Shown one piece after another: positions 1 to 10,678 of a stretch of DNA of 64,000 bases. The translations under genes and the position numbers were made by a program. This DNA is from JALYGY01 sp963800975 (lineage in GTDB: Bacteria; Actinomycetota; Rubrobacteria; Rubrobacterales; Rubrobacteraceae), in contig CAWDDB010000013.1 in NCBI GenBank assembly GCA_963800975.1, forward strand, positions 496,001 to 560,000. The letters run 5' to 3'. Numbering within the stretch: position 1 is the first letter of the stretch; each line of letters starts with the position of its first letter. The notes under the pieces were generated by a model. That model made no database searches. It was not told the origin of the DNA and worked only from the letters and a program-made list of their open reading frames with translations.

Positions 1-73
1 CGTCCCCGAGCTCGAGCTCGCTTGAGCCAAACGCGGACTTTAGATCACCGGTAAAGCCTGCCGGATAATCATA

Positions 74-79
74 TATAAT
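74..79 (+). promoter_or_regulatory. Candidate -10 box of the aconitase gene
   Basis: A perfect TATAAT stands about 40 nt upstream of the aconitase ATG in otherwise GC-rich DNA. No good -35 is visible at 17 nt upstream (GTAAAG), so this is a tentative promoter call. The first 60 bases carry no gene that I can support; they include a 14-bp CGAGCTCGAGCTCG palindrome at 7-20. Confidence 0.45.
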
Positions 80-119
80 CTGGGCGGATCAAATCCCAGA
101 AAAAGAGGTTCGCGAATAC

Positions 120-3014
<2,895 letters not shown>

Positions 3015-3022
3015 ACAGCAGG

Positions 3023-3511
3023 GTGCCAAGGGCTGAGGTGGAATCGGCGATCAGGCTGCGGGAGGGCGGAGATCTTGAGTCGGCGGGGTCTCTGCTCTCC
3101 CGCTTTCTGGCGGAGGCTCCCGAGGACTCCGAGGCCAACTACCAGATGGCGTGGCTGTGCGATCTCCAAGGCCGCGAGCGGGAAGCCGTGCCCTACTACA
3201 CCAGGGCCTTGGCCGGCAGCCTCTCCGACGAGGCGAGGAGCGGCGCGCTACTCGGTCTGGGCAGCACCCATCGGGCCCTGGGAGAGTACCCAGAAGCCGT
3301 CGAGGTTCTGCGCCAGGCGGTGTCCGAGTTCCCGGAAGACAGGGCCATGCAAGCGTTCCTGGCGATGTCGCTGTACAACGCCGGGGAGTCTCGGGAGGCG
3401 GTCGAGTTGCTGCTGAAGAACCTGGTGGAGACTACCTCCGACGCAAAGATAAAGTCCTACGCAAGAGCCTTGGTCTTCTACGCGGATAGGCTGGACGAGG
3501 TGTGGGACTGA
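3023..3511 (+). CDS. Tetratricopeptide-repeat protein (TPR_5-like)
   Basis: A 162-aa soluble protein made of about four TPR helix-turn-helix units; A-x-L-x-L-G-x-x-x-R patterns are visible at LLGLGSTHRALGEYPEAVEV and flanking repeats. TPR proteins are protein-binding scaffolds; no enzymatic motif is present. The GTG start lies 8 nt after the aconitase stop, and an AAGGAGGA inside the end of acnA (3003-3010) can serve as ribosome-binding site. Co-transcription with acnA is therefore likely. The specific partner is unknown. Confidence 0.8.
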   Translation: MPRAEVESAIRLREGGDLESAGSLLSRFLAEAPEDSEANYQMAWLCDLQGREREAVPYYTRALAGSLSDEARSGALLGLGSTHRALGEYPEAVEVLRQAVSEFPEDRAMQAFLAMSLYNAGESREAVELLLKNLVETTSDAKIKSYARALVFYADRLDEVWD

Positions 3512-3527
3512 TGTCCGAGAAGGTTCC

Positions 3528-4583
3528 GTGCGTGTCCGGCCTGTTATAGCCGTCGCGTTCTTGGCCCTGGCGTCGACGGCCGTGCTGGCACCCTCCGACG
3601 CGCCCGCGGTCGGCGCGGGCGTTTGCGACAAGGTTGCCGCGCGCTGGGGCTCGGACGGCAACCCCGGTACCGCCGCGGCGCCTTTCGGGACCACCCGCAG
3701 GCTCGTGGGTTCGCTCTCGGCGGGGGAGACCGGCTGCCTGCGGGCCGGTACCTACATAGGGGGGACCGGGGGGTACGCGCTGGATGTCGATCGGGGTGGG
3801 GCGCCGGGGGCCCCGATCACCTTACGCAGCTACCCCGGTGAGCGCGCGAAGCTCCGGGGCATCGTTCACGTCCGAGGCGAGGCCGACTACGTAACGCTGA
3901 CCAGGCTCGACATCGAAGGCACGGGGGAGGCGAACACGATCAAGGTCTACGCCTCCGGCTTCACCCTCTCGTTCAGCAACGTCGGTAACGCCTACCGGGG
4001 GTGGAGCTGCTTGATCCTGGGTAACAACACGGGAGGGGGGCAGGCGGTTCGTCCCGTGGTGCGCGGTAACGTCTTCGCCCGCTGCGGCGACCCCGCCCAC
4101 GGCAACCAGGACCACGCCATCTACGCCGGCAACGTCGCCGGAGGCAAGGTCGTCGACAACATCTTCGTCAAGCCTTCGGCGTACGCGATCCAGTTCTACC
4201 CCAACGCCCAGGGCATGATTTTCGCCCACAACGTCGTGGACGGCGGTTCGCCCTCGATCCGGGGCGGCGTGGTCTTCGGCGGCGATGCCGAACACACATC
4301 CAACGGCAACCTGGTCGAGAAAAACATCATCTCTTACGCGCGCACCCACAACGTTGAGGCGTCGTGGGAGGATGCCGTCGGCACCGGCAACGTCGTCCGC
4401 CGCAACTGCCTCTGGGCCGGCGCCCAGGGAAACATCTCCCCCCAGGTAGGCTTCACGGCCACCGGCAACATCTCTGCTTCGCCACGCTTCGTCGATCGCG
4501 AGGGGCTCGACTACCGCCTGAAGCCAGGCGGTCGGTGCCTGCGCGTCGTTGGATACGATACCGCCGCCAAACTTCGCCCATGA
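3528..4583 (+). CDS. Secreted right-handed beta-helix (pectate-lyase-like fold) protein
   Basis: A 351-aa protein with an N-terminal Sec signal (Ala/Leu/Val-rich core at about residues 5-25, ending near APAVGAG). Successive N-x-h rungs follow, such as RGNVFARCGD, VVDNIFVKPSA, AHNVVDGGS, EKNIISYAR and GNISASPRF, the spacing expected of a parallel beta-helix. The fold houses polysaccharide lyases, but I see no decisive catalytic set, so substrate is unknown. The GTG start is chosen because the signal peptide begins there. It closes the acnA-TPR run. Confidence 0.7.
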   Translation: MRVRPVIAVAFLALASTAVLAPSDAPAVGAGVCDKVAARWGSDGNPGTAAAPFGTTRRLVGSLSAGETGCLRAGTYIGGTGGYALDVDRGGAPGAPITLRSYPGERAKLRGIVHVRGEADYVTLTRLDIEGTGEANTIKVYASGFTLSFSNVGNAYRGWSCLILGNNTGGGQAVRPVVRGNVFARCGDPAHGNQDHAIYAGNVAGGKVVDNIFVKPSAYAIQFYPNAQGMIFAHNVVDGGSPSIRGGVVFGGDAEHTSNGNLVEKNIISYARTHNVEASWEDAVGTGNVVRRNCLWAGAQGNISPQVGFTATGNISASPRFVDREGLDYRLKPGGRCLRVVGYDTAAKLRP

Positions 4584-4642
4584 GAACGGGCGCGCGTGGC
4601 GTGAACCCGGTTGGCCTGGTTCAATTAGAGTAGGAGGAACAC

Positions 4643-5599
4643 ATGCCTGACAAGGTCCTAGTAACCCGCGAGATCCCGGAAGCCGGCCTTCGAGTCCTGG
4701 AAGGTCTCGACACCACCGTTCTGCACGAGCGCCCGCCAACCCGCGATGAGTTGCTGGAGGCCGTGGCGGGCTCGGCCGGCGTCCTGGCCACGGCCACAGA
4801 GAAGATGGACGGCGAGGTAATGGACGCGGCGGGCGATGGCCTGAAGATCATCGCCAACATGGCCGTCGGCTACGACAACGTGGACGTGGAGGCCGCCAGC
4901 GAGAGGGGCGTCGTCGTCACCAACACGCCCGGCGTCCTGGACGAGACTACCGCTGACGTCGCGTTCATGCTCCTGCTCGCGGCGGCTCGGAGGCTGGGCG
5001 AGGGCGAGCGGATGCTCAGGGCCGGGGAGTGGGAGTGGTGGGGTCCGAAGCAGCTGAGGGGCGTCGACGTGTGGGCCAAGAAGCTGGGCGTCGTTGGCCT
5101 CGGACGCATAGGCCTCGCGGTCGCCCGCCGCGGCAGGGGCTTCGGGATGGAGATCCTCTACCACAACCGCTCCCGCAACCAGGAAGCGGAAGAGGAGCTC
5201 GAGGCTCGCTACGTTGACCTTGACGGGCTCCTCGGCGAGAGCGACTTCGTCTCCGTGCACACCCCGCTCACGGACGAAACGAGGCACCTGATCGGGGCTC
5301 GGGAGCTCGGCCTCATGCGGGAGACCGCCGTCCTCGTGAACACCTCGCGAGGCCCCGTGGTACACGAGGAGGCGCTGGCCGAAGCCCTCGCTGGTGGGAG
5401 TATCTTCGCCGCCGGTCTCGACGTGTACGAGGGGGAGCCCGAGGTTCACCCGAAGCTGCTCGAGCTCGAGAACGCCGTGTTAGCCCCGCACGTGGGCAGC
5501 GCCACGATCGAGACCCGCGACAGGATGGCGGCGCTGGCCGCAGAGAACCTCGTGGCCGTGCTGCGCGGCGAGGAACCCAGAACGCCCGTCAACGCTTAG
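4643..5599 (+). CDS. D-isomer-specific 2-hydroxyacid dehydrogenase (glyoxylate/hydroxypyruvate reductase-like)
   Basis: A 318-aa NAD(P)-dependent enzyme reducing a 2-oxoacid such as glyoxylate or hydroxypyruvate. The Rossmann motif GLGRIGLAVARRGRGFG starts near residue 152. The catalytic Arg is in NTSRGPVVHEEAL (~232), the Glu in GLDVYEGEP (~255) and the His in APHVGSAT (~283). The ATG is preceded by a strong TAGGAGGA at 4631-4638. Size and motifs fit the family; the exact substrate cannot be read from sequence. Confidence 0.9.
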   Translation: MPDKVLVTREIPEAGLRVLEGLDTTVLHERPPTRDELLEAVAGSAGVLATATEKMDGEVMDAAGDGLKIIANMAVGYDNVDVEAASERGVVVTNTPGVLDETTADVAFMLLLAAARRLGEGERMLRAGEWEWWGPKQLRGVDVWAKKLGVVGLGRIGLAVARRGRGFGMEILYHNRSRNQEAEEELEARYVDLDGLLGESDFVSVHTPLTDETRHLIGARELGLMRETAVLVNTSRGPVVHEEALAEALAGGSIFAAGLDVYEGEPEVHPKLLELENAVLAPHVGSATIETRDRMAALAAENLVAVLRGEEPRTPVNA

Positions 5600-5640
5600 G
5601 GTGGACGTGCCCGAAGCGGCGCGGGACCAGTGGGCCGAGT

Positions 5641-5946
5641 GTGCTGGATTTCGATGAGCGCGATCTGTTGGACCTGGCCGAAGAAGCGGGTTTCGGGGAG
5701 ATCCACCTGCGCTACGAGGCAGACATCGTGCGGGGCACGACCTACTTCGAGATCACGGGCTGGGACGGGTTTCTCAAGTCGGCCGGGAACCCCAGGATAC
5801 CGACCTTGGAGGAGGCTATGAACGAAGCTCTAACGCCACGAGAGACCGAATGCTTCACCGCCCATCTCCGACCGCTGGTGGAAAACTCCCAGAGAAAAGG
5901 GACCTCTGCCGTTGCGTACGTCTGGGCTAAGAAGGGAGGATCCTAG
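5641..5946 (+). pseudogene. C-terminal remnant of a class I SAM-dependent methyltransferase
   Basis: The 101 codons starting at GTG 5641 resemble only the tail of a methyltransferase: LLDLAEEAGFGEIHLRYEAD (end of the SAM domain), then a Trp-containing loop, then an ALTPRETECFTAHLRPLVEN helix and a final SAVAYVWAKK strand. The SAM-binding GxGxG region is missing. Extending the frame upstream to the preceding stop region gives no methyltransferase-like sequence. Either a 5'-deleted gene or a small orphan domain still being translated. It abuts the next gene, whose TTG follows its TAG directly, and a GGGAGGA ribosome site lies in its last codons. Confidence 0.55.
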
Positions 5947-6735
5947 TTGGCCGCCGAGACCCGCGTCGCCATCGTTACCGGATCTGCCCGCGGCATCGGG
6001 CGGCGCGTCGCCTTGACCCTCGCGGAGCGCGGCTACGCGGTTGCGGCGAACGACCTCGATGCCCCTGAAGGAACGTTGGACGAGCTGGAGTGGATCGGCC
6101 GCGGGACGGTGTCCATCCCAGGCGACGTCGCCGACGAAGACGCCGTGCGCGAGATGGTCGGGACGGTGGTGGAGAGGTTCGGGCGGGTTGACGTGCTTGT
6201 GAACAACGCAGGCGTCAGCCAGATCTCGCCGGCCGAGCAGACCTCGCTCGCCGACTGGCGCCGCGTCCTCGAGGTGAACCTTACGGGGCCTTTCCTTATG
6301 TGCCGCGAGTTCGGGAAGGTGATGCTGGAGATGGCCTCGGGCAGCATCGTGAACATCAGCTCGGTCGCCGGGCTACTCGGCGTCGCGGACCGCGCCGCGT
6401 ACAACGCCAGCAAGCACGGCCTCGTCGGCCTGACGCGCACCCTCGCCGCGGAGTGGGGCGGGCGCGGCATCAGGGTAAACGCCGTGTGCCCCGGCTGGGT
6501 CAAGACCGAGATGGACCTCGAGGACCAGGCGGGCGGCGGCTACGCCGACGAGGACATCGAGGGCCGCGTGCCGATGGGACGCTTCGCGAGGTCCGAGGAC
6601 GTCGCGCGGGCCGTCGCGTTCCTGGCCGATTCCGAGGAGAGCTCCTTCGTCAACGGCCACACCCTCTCCGTCGACGGCGGGTGGTTCGGCGACGGAAGCT
6701 GGGAGAGCCTGAGGCGGCGCAAGCAGGGTCAGTAG
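5947..6735 (+). CDS. Short-chain dehydrogenase/reductase (3-oxoacyl-ACP reductase-like)
   Basis: A 262-aa classical SDR: cofactor motif TGSARGIGRRVA at the N-terminus, NNAG near residue 88, Ser in NISSVAGLLG and catalytic YNASK near 152. The AWGGRGIRVNAVCPGWVKT segment and a C-terminal VNGHTLSVDGGWFGDG are standard. The TTG start is preferred because a GGGAGGA lies 7 nt upstream and the TGxxxGIG motif must sit close to the N-terminus. Substrate is not deducible. Confidence 0.9.
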   Translation: MAAETRVAIVTGSARGIGRRVALTLAERGYAVAANDLDAPEGTLDELEWIGRGTVSIPGDVADEDAVREMVGTVVERFGRVDVLVNNAGVSQISPAEQTSLADWRRVLEVNLTGPFLMCREFGKVMLEMASGSIVNISSVAGLLGVADRAAYNASKHGLVGLTRTLAAEWGGRGIRVNAVCPGWVKTEMDLEDQAGGGYADEDIEGRVPMGRFARSEDVARAVAFLADSEESSFVNGHTLSVDGGWFGDGSWESLRRRKQGQ

Positions 6736-6763
6736 CCGTTATCACGGGGAGCAAAGGGGCACT

Positions 6764-7606
6764 TCAAACTCCGCCGTAGGCACCGAACCCGCCGTCCACC
6801 GGCACGACGGCGCCTGTCACGAACCGCGCCGCCGGGGAGCACAGCCAGATCAGGGTCCCCACCAGCTCCTCCGGCTCGCCGAAACGCCGGGCCGGCGTAT
6901 GCTCGATTATCTTCTCGCCCCGTTCGGTGAGGCTTCCGTCCTCGTTCACGAGCATGGCTCGGTTCTGTTCTCCGAGAAAGAACCCGGGGGCTATGGCGTT
7001 GACCCGCAGTCCGGCGCCGTGCTTGCCCGCGAGCTCCACCGCCATCCAGCGCGTGAAGTTCTCGACCGCGGCCTTGGCCACGGAATAGCCAACCACCCGC
7101 GTGAGCGGTTTCTGCGCCGCCATCGAGGAGATGTTGACGATGGATCCACGCGGCTCCGAGCCTCGGGCCATCGCCTCGCCGAACGCCTGGCTGGGGAGCA
7201 CGGTCCCTAGCAGGTTCAGGTCGAAGACCCGGCGCAGGGCGTCCTCGTCCAGGCCGAAGATCTCCGCGTCTCCCGCGACCGTGGCCTCGGGAACGTTGCC
7301 CCCCGCGGCGTTGACCAGGATGTCCAGACGCCCCCAGCGGGAGAGCACCGCGTCGCGAGCGGCTTCTAGCTGTCCGCGGTCGAGAACGTCCGCGGGCAGG
7401 GCCAGCGCCTCCGTTCCCACGGCCTCTATCTCCTCGACGACCCAGGCGGCCCGCTCCCCGCGGCGACCCAGGATGCCCACCCTTGCGCCGGCGCGGGCGA
7501 GGCCGCGGGCCATCTCGCCGCCCAGGACGCCGGTCGCGCCCGTGACCACGGCGACCTCGTCCGAGAGATCGAAGAGGTTCTCGAGGTAGCCGTTCGGGCC
7601 GGTCAT
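6764..7606 (-). CDS. SDR oxidoreductase, D-mannonate oxidoreductase/fructuronate reductase-like
   Basis: A 280-aa SDR with TGATGVLGGEMARGLARAGA at about residues 18-37, NAAGGN, SSMAAQKPLTRVVGYSVAKA (catalytic Y-x-x-x-K) and a long segment AIAPGFFLGEQNRAML before VPVDGGFGAYGGV. The GFFLxxQNR stretch and the ending are features I associate with the SDR D-mannonate oxidoreductase group of hexuronate catabolism; no other hexuronate gene is nearby, so this is a subfamily guess. It converges with the preceding SDR gene, only 28 nt apart. Confidence 0.82.
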   Translation of the reverse strand: MTGPNGYLENLFDLSDEVAVVTGATGVLGGEMARGLARAGARVGILGRRGERAAWVVEEIEAVGTEALALPADVLDRGQLEAARDAVLSRWGRLDILVNAAGGNVPEATVAGDAEIFGLDEDALRRVFDLNLLGTVLPSQAFGEAMARGSEPRGSIVNISSMAAQKPLTRVVGYSVAKAAVENFTRWMAVELAGKHGAGLRVNAIAPGFFLGEQNRAMLVNEDGSLTERGEKIIEHTPARRFGEPEELVGTLIWLCSPAARFVTGAVVPVDGGFGAYGGV

Positions 7607-7878
7607 CGCGAGCTCCTAGCGGGTTGTCTTGTGAGGCGGTAGTTGAAGTCGTGGGCCATTACTGTGGCATCCTCCTCATCCTTAGCGGCGGTGGTTAGGT
7701 TGTCCGCCGCCGAGTCGCACGTCGGGCGACGCCACGCGTCGTGGCGGGGGCATGGAGGCTAGCGTTCGGAGCCTTCGCCGGCGACCCCCTGATCGCGCAC
7801 CATCCGAAGGCCAGGGCGATGTTCGAGTAGCTCTTCGAGGCACGCTCCTCGTACCTGCCTCAGTTCGATTGATCCGGA
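7607..7878. other. Intergenic segment, possible transposase-tail fossil
   Basis: A 272-nt gap between two leftward genes. No intact gene is visible. On the minus strand at about 7777-7860 one frame reads RYEERASKSYSNIALAFGWC, which loosely resembles the C-terminal end of IS5-like transposases (R-W/Y-E-x-R-A ... L-A). No terminal repeats or target duplications were seen, so this is a weak suggestion. Confidence 0.25.
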
Positions 7879-8766
7879 TCAGTCGGGGATGGAGATCTTT
7901 TCCAGGCCCTCCTCGGCCGGGGGGAATTGCGGGTCGATCGCCTGCAAGGTGTCGGCGATGGTGCGGGCGATGACCAGGTTTCTGTACCACTTCTTGTTGG
8001 CCGGGACGACGTACCACGGGGCGTGCTCGGTCGAGCACTCGCCGATCGCGTCCTCGAACGCGACCTGGTAGTCGTCCCACAGACGACGCTCCTTGATGTC
8101 GCCGGAGGAGAACTTCCAGCGCTTGTCGGGGTCATCGAGCCGGGACTGCAGACGCCGCTTCTGCTCGTCTTTGGAGATGTGCAGGTAGAACTTCAGGATG
8201 GTTATGCCGTTGAACACGAGGCCGCGCTCGAAGTCGTTTATCAGGGCGTAGCGCCCACGCCAGACCTCCTCGGGGACGAGATCCTTGACGCGCACTATGA
8301 GCACGTCCTCGTAGTGCGAGCGGTTGAAGATGCCGATGCGGCCCTTGGCCGGAGCGCTCTTGTGGTAACGCCAGAGGAAGTCGTGGTTGGCCTCCTCGGC
8401 GCTCGGGGTCTTGAACGAGGAGACCCTGCATCCCTGCGGGTTGACGCCGCTGAAGACGTGCTTGATGGTGCCGTCCTTGCCGCCCGTGTCCATGGCCTGC
8501 AGGACGATGAGGAGCCCGCGTTCGTTCTCGGCGTAGAGCCTGGCCTGCAGCTCGGCGATGCGCCGGCGCTGCTTTTCGAGTTCCTTCAACACGTCTTTCT
8601 TGCGCCGGTAGTGCTCGGTCTCGTTGGGGTCTATCTCCGCAAGCGAGAACCTGCTCCCCGGCTCCACCCTGTAGCGTGGGTAGTCCGGCGTCGGCGGCAG
8701 GTCCTTCACGACCACGCTCTCGGGCGCGGCGTGCTCCAACAGATCCTTCTTTGCGCTCAAAGCCAC
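7879..8766 (-). CDS. ppk2: Polyphosphate kinase 2 family phosphotransferase
   Basis: A 295-aa cytoplasmic enzyme transferring phosphate between polyphosphate and nucleotides. Walker A is in QAMDTGGKDGTIKHVF (~95-110) and the lid/Walker B region in IFNRSHYEDVLIVRV (~148-162). It continues with ILKFYLHISKDEQKRRL and ends with a RTIADTLQAIDPQ helix, all hallmarks of one-domain PPK2. Whether it prefers NDPs or NMPs cannot be said. Stand-alone, with an opposite-strand neighbour on neither side. Confidence 0.93.
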   Translation of the reverse strand: MALSAKKDLLEHAAPESVVVKDLPPTPDYPRYRVEPGSRFSLAEIDPNETEHYRRKKDVLKELEKQRRRIAELQARLYAENERGLLIVLQAMDTGGKDGTIKHVFSGVNPQGCRVSSFKTPSAEEANHDFLWRYHKSAPAKGRIGIFNRSHYEDVLIVRVKDLVPEEVWRGRYALINDFERGLVFNGITILKFYLHISKDEQKRRLQSRLDDPDKRWKFSSGDIKERRLWDDYQVAFEDAIGECSTEHAPWYVVPANKKWYRNLVIARTIADTLQAIDPQFPPAEEGLEKISIPD

Positions 8767-8815
8767 CTTCTCCTCTCCCTACTACTCTCAACACCGGTCC
8801 ACGCGGGCGCCGGGT

Positions 8816-9514
8816 TCAGACCCCCGAACGGGCGCCTGGCCCGCTCCGGACGTGGACGGAACGCGCCATCGCCTCTCCCAGCGCGTGAACACCCCCGTCT
8901 TCGTCCTCGACCGTCACCACGGAGTCCAGGGCCCGCACCTCTCTTACCGTTAGCAACCGACCAGGCACCAGCCCGTGCTCGCCCAGGTAGTCGAGCATCG
9001 GTGCGCTGTCGTCGCTGACCTTGTGGATGCGGACCCGGTCCCCGGCCTTGGCCTCGCCCAGCGGAATGGAGTCGTCCGGCGCCAGTGTCCCATCCGCCGC
9101 CGGGATAGGGTCCCCGTGCGGGTCGCGATCCGGATGCCCCAGGAACTGCGCCAACCTCTCCGTGAACCCGTCAGAGACGGCGTGCTCGAGGCGCTCGGCT
9201 TCCTCGTGTACCTCCCGCCACGAGTAGCCGAGGTGCTCTAGCAGGAACGTCTCGATCAGGCGGTGCCGCCGCACCAGCCTCAACGCTTCCCTGCGCCCCC
9301 GCTGCGTGAGCGAAGCCCCCCTGTACCTCTCGTACTCGACGAGGCCCATCTCTTGCAATCGTACGAACATGTTCGTTACCGATGGCGGAGCTATCGATAG
9401 CCGCTCCGCGACGTCCTTGGTCGACGCCGCCCCAGATTCGGCAACCGACCATATCGCCTTCAAGTAATCCCCTACCGAAACCGACGGGGAACCGACCGCC
9501 GCAGACTCGCTCAT
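8816..9514 (-). CDS. DtxR/MntR-family metal-dependent repressor with FeoA-like C-terminal domain
   Basis: A 232-aa regulator. Residues ~10-70 form the winged helix (STKDVAERLSIAPPSVTNMF recognition region, ending EYERYRGASLTQRG). Residues 75-140 form the metal-binding dimerisation domain (RHRLIETFLLEHLG, HEEAERLEHAVSD, with His/Glu ligands), and 150-225 the SH3/FeoA-like domain (AGDRVRIHKVSDD). These proteins use Fe(II) or Mn(II) as corepressor. The gene is divergent from the multicopper oxidase-ZIP operon, and a dyad in the shared spacer is a likely operator, so control of those genes is the expected role. Confidence 0.93.
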   Translation of the reverse strand: MSESAAVGSPSVSVGDYLKAIWSVAESGAASTKDVAERLSIAPPSVTNMFVRLQEMGLVEYERYRGASLTQRGRREALRLVRRHRLIETFLLEHLGYSWREVHEEAERLEHAVSDGFTERLAQFLGHPDRDPHGDPIPAADGTLAPDDSIPLGEAKAGDRVRIHKVSDDSAPMLDYLGEHGLVPGRLLTVREVRALDSVVTVEDEDGGVHALGEAMARSVHVRSGPGARSGV

Positions 9515-9566
9515 CTCCGTACCCGGACGCTAGCCGAACAGACCTAGCATCAAGATACCAGAATCC

Positions 9567-9609
9567 TTGACAAAGGATAGGCTAACAAGCAAAATTAGTT
9601 TTAACTAAT
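9567..9609 (+). promoter_or_regulatory. Promoter and candidate DtxR-type operator
   Basis: TTGACA at 9567-9572 and CAAAAT at 9590-9595 form a 17-nt-spaced promoter pointing at the multicopper oxidase. Overlapping the -10 is a 7+7 bp inverted repeat with a 2-nt centre, ATTAGTT-tt-AACTAAT (9594-9609). AT-rich TTAG/CTAA dyads of this size are the usual DtxR/MntR targets, and the repressor gene lies immediately across the spacer. The position over the -10 predicts repression. Confidence 0.6.
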
Positions 9610-9646
9610 AACGAACGGCCCGCGGGCTGGATGAGAGGAGTCAGGG

Positions 9647-10675
9647 ATGGACGAGGTCGAGAAGGTTTCGTTCTCGCGCCGAGACTTCCTGCGGGCGGCT
9701 GGAACGCTGGGGATCACGGGCGGGCTCCTGGGAACGCACGCCGGCCTGGCCCGTGGTCAGGATGGGGAGGGGCACGGCTCGCACTCGAACCGTGCCGAGC
9801 CAATGGCCGCCCACGGCGGGAACGGCACGGTTGGCGGCGTGGACACCTCGCGGTTCGACCCGAGCCGATTCTTGAGGGAGTTCTACTGGGGAGAGGAGCG
9901 GCGGGAGGGTGGCAGGATCGTCAGGGAGTACGAGCTGACGGCCGAGGAGGCCGAGATCGAGGTTGCGCCGGGCGTGACCTACCCGGCGTGGGCTTACAAC
10001 GGGCAGGTGCCGGGGCCCACCCTGAGGGCGACGGAGGGTGACAGGCTAAGGGTCGTGTTCAAGAACCGGGATGCCCACCCGCACACGATCCACTTCCACG
10101 GGTTCCACCCGGCCGACATGGACGGGGTCTTCGAGCTCGTTGGGCCGGGGCAGGAGTTCGTCTACGAGTTCGACGCGGAGCCGTTCGGGTGCCACCTGTA
10201 CCACTGCCACACTTCGCCCTTGAGGAAGCACATCGAGAAGGGGCTCTACGGGGCTTTCGTCATCGACCCGAGGGAGGGACGCCCGGAGGCCGACGAGCTC
10301 GTCATGGTCATGAACGGCTTCGACACCAACTTCGACGCCTCCAACGAGGTTTACGCCGTCAACACCGTGGCCTTCCACTACCAGAAGAACCCGATCAGGA
10401 TAAGAAAAGACGAGCTCGTACGGGCTTACGTGGTCAACGTGCTCGAGTTCGACCTTGTGAACAGCTTCCACACGCACGCCAACTTCTTCGACTACTACCC
10501 GACAGGCACGAGGCTCGAGCCCTCCGAGTTCACCGACACCAAGATGTTCGGCCAGGGGGAGCGCGGGATCATGGAGTTCCGCTACCGGTTCCCCGGCAAG
10601 TTCATGTTCCACGCCCACGTCAGCGAGTTCGCCGAGCTCGGCTGGATGGGCCTCTTCGACGTGGTGGAGGAGTAG
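9647..10675 (+). CDS. Tat-exported two-domain multicopper oxidase
   Basis: A 342-aa protein with twin-arginine signal SRRDFLRAAG at residues 10-19, so exported folded with copper. Copper motifs: HTIHFHGFHPADMDG (~147), GCHLYHCHTSPLRKH (~182), HTHANFFDYY (~275) and MFHAHVSEFAELGWMG (~318), i.e. the four His-rich clusters of the laccase/nitrite-reductase superfamily compressed into about 300 residues. Likely oxidises metal ions or small phenolics outside the membrane. It is followed 3 nt later by a ZIP transporter and preceded by a metalloregulator, which suggests oxidation of Mn(II), Fe(II) or Cu(I) linked to metal uptake (inference). Confidence 0.88.
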   Translation: MDEVEKVSFSRRDFLRAAGTLGITGGLLGTHAGLARGQDGEGHGSHSNRAEPMAAHGGNGTVGGVDTSRFDPSRFLREFYWGEERREGGRIVREYELTAEEAEIEVAPGVTYPAWAYNGQVPGPTLRATEGDRLRVVFKNRDAHPHTIHFHGFHPADMDGVFELVGPGQEFVYEFDAEPFGCHLYHCHTSPLRKHIEKGLYGAFVIDPREGRPEADELVMVMNGFDTNFDASNEVYAVNTVAFHYQKNPIRIRKDELVRAYVVNVLEFDLVNSFHTHANFFDYYPTGTRLEPSEFTDTKMFGQGERGIMEFRYRFPGKFMFHAHVSEFAELGWMGLFDVVEE

Positions 10676-10678
10676 GAG

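Noticed and set aside
7..20. CGAGCTCGAGCTCG palindrome as an operator
   Set aside because: Low-complexity self-complementary GC sequence with no positional relation to the candidate promoter.
7777..7860. Insertion-sequence remnant
   Set aside because: A single short weak similarity to a transposase tail, no terminal repeats or duplication; kept only as a low-confidence note.
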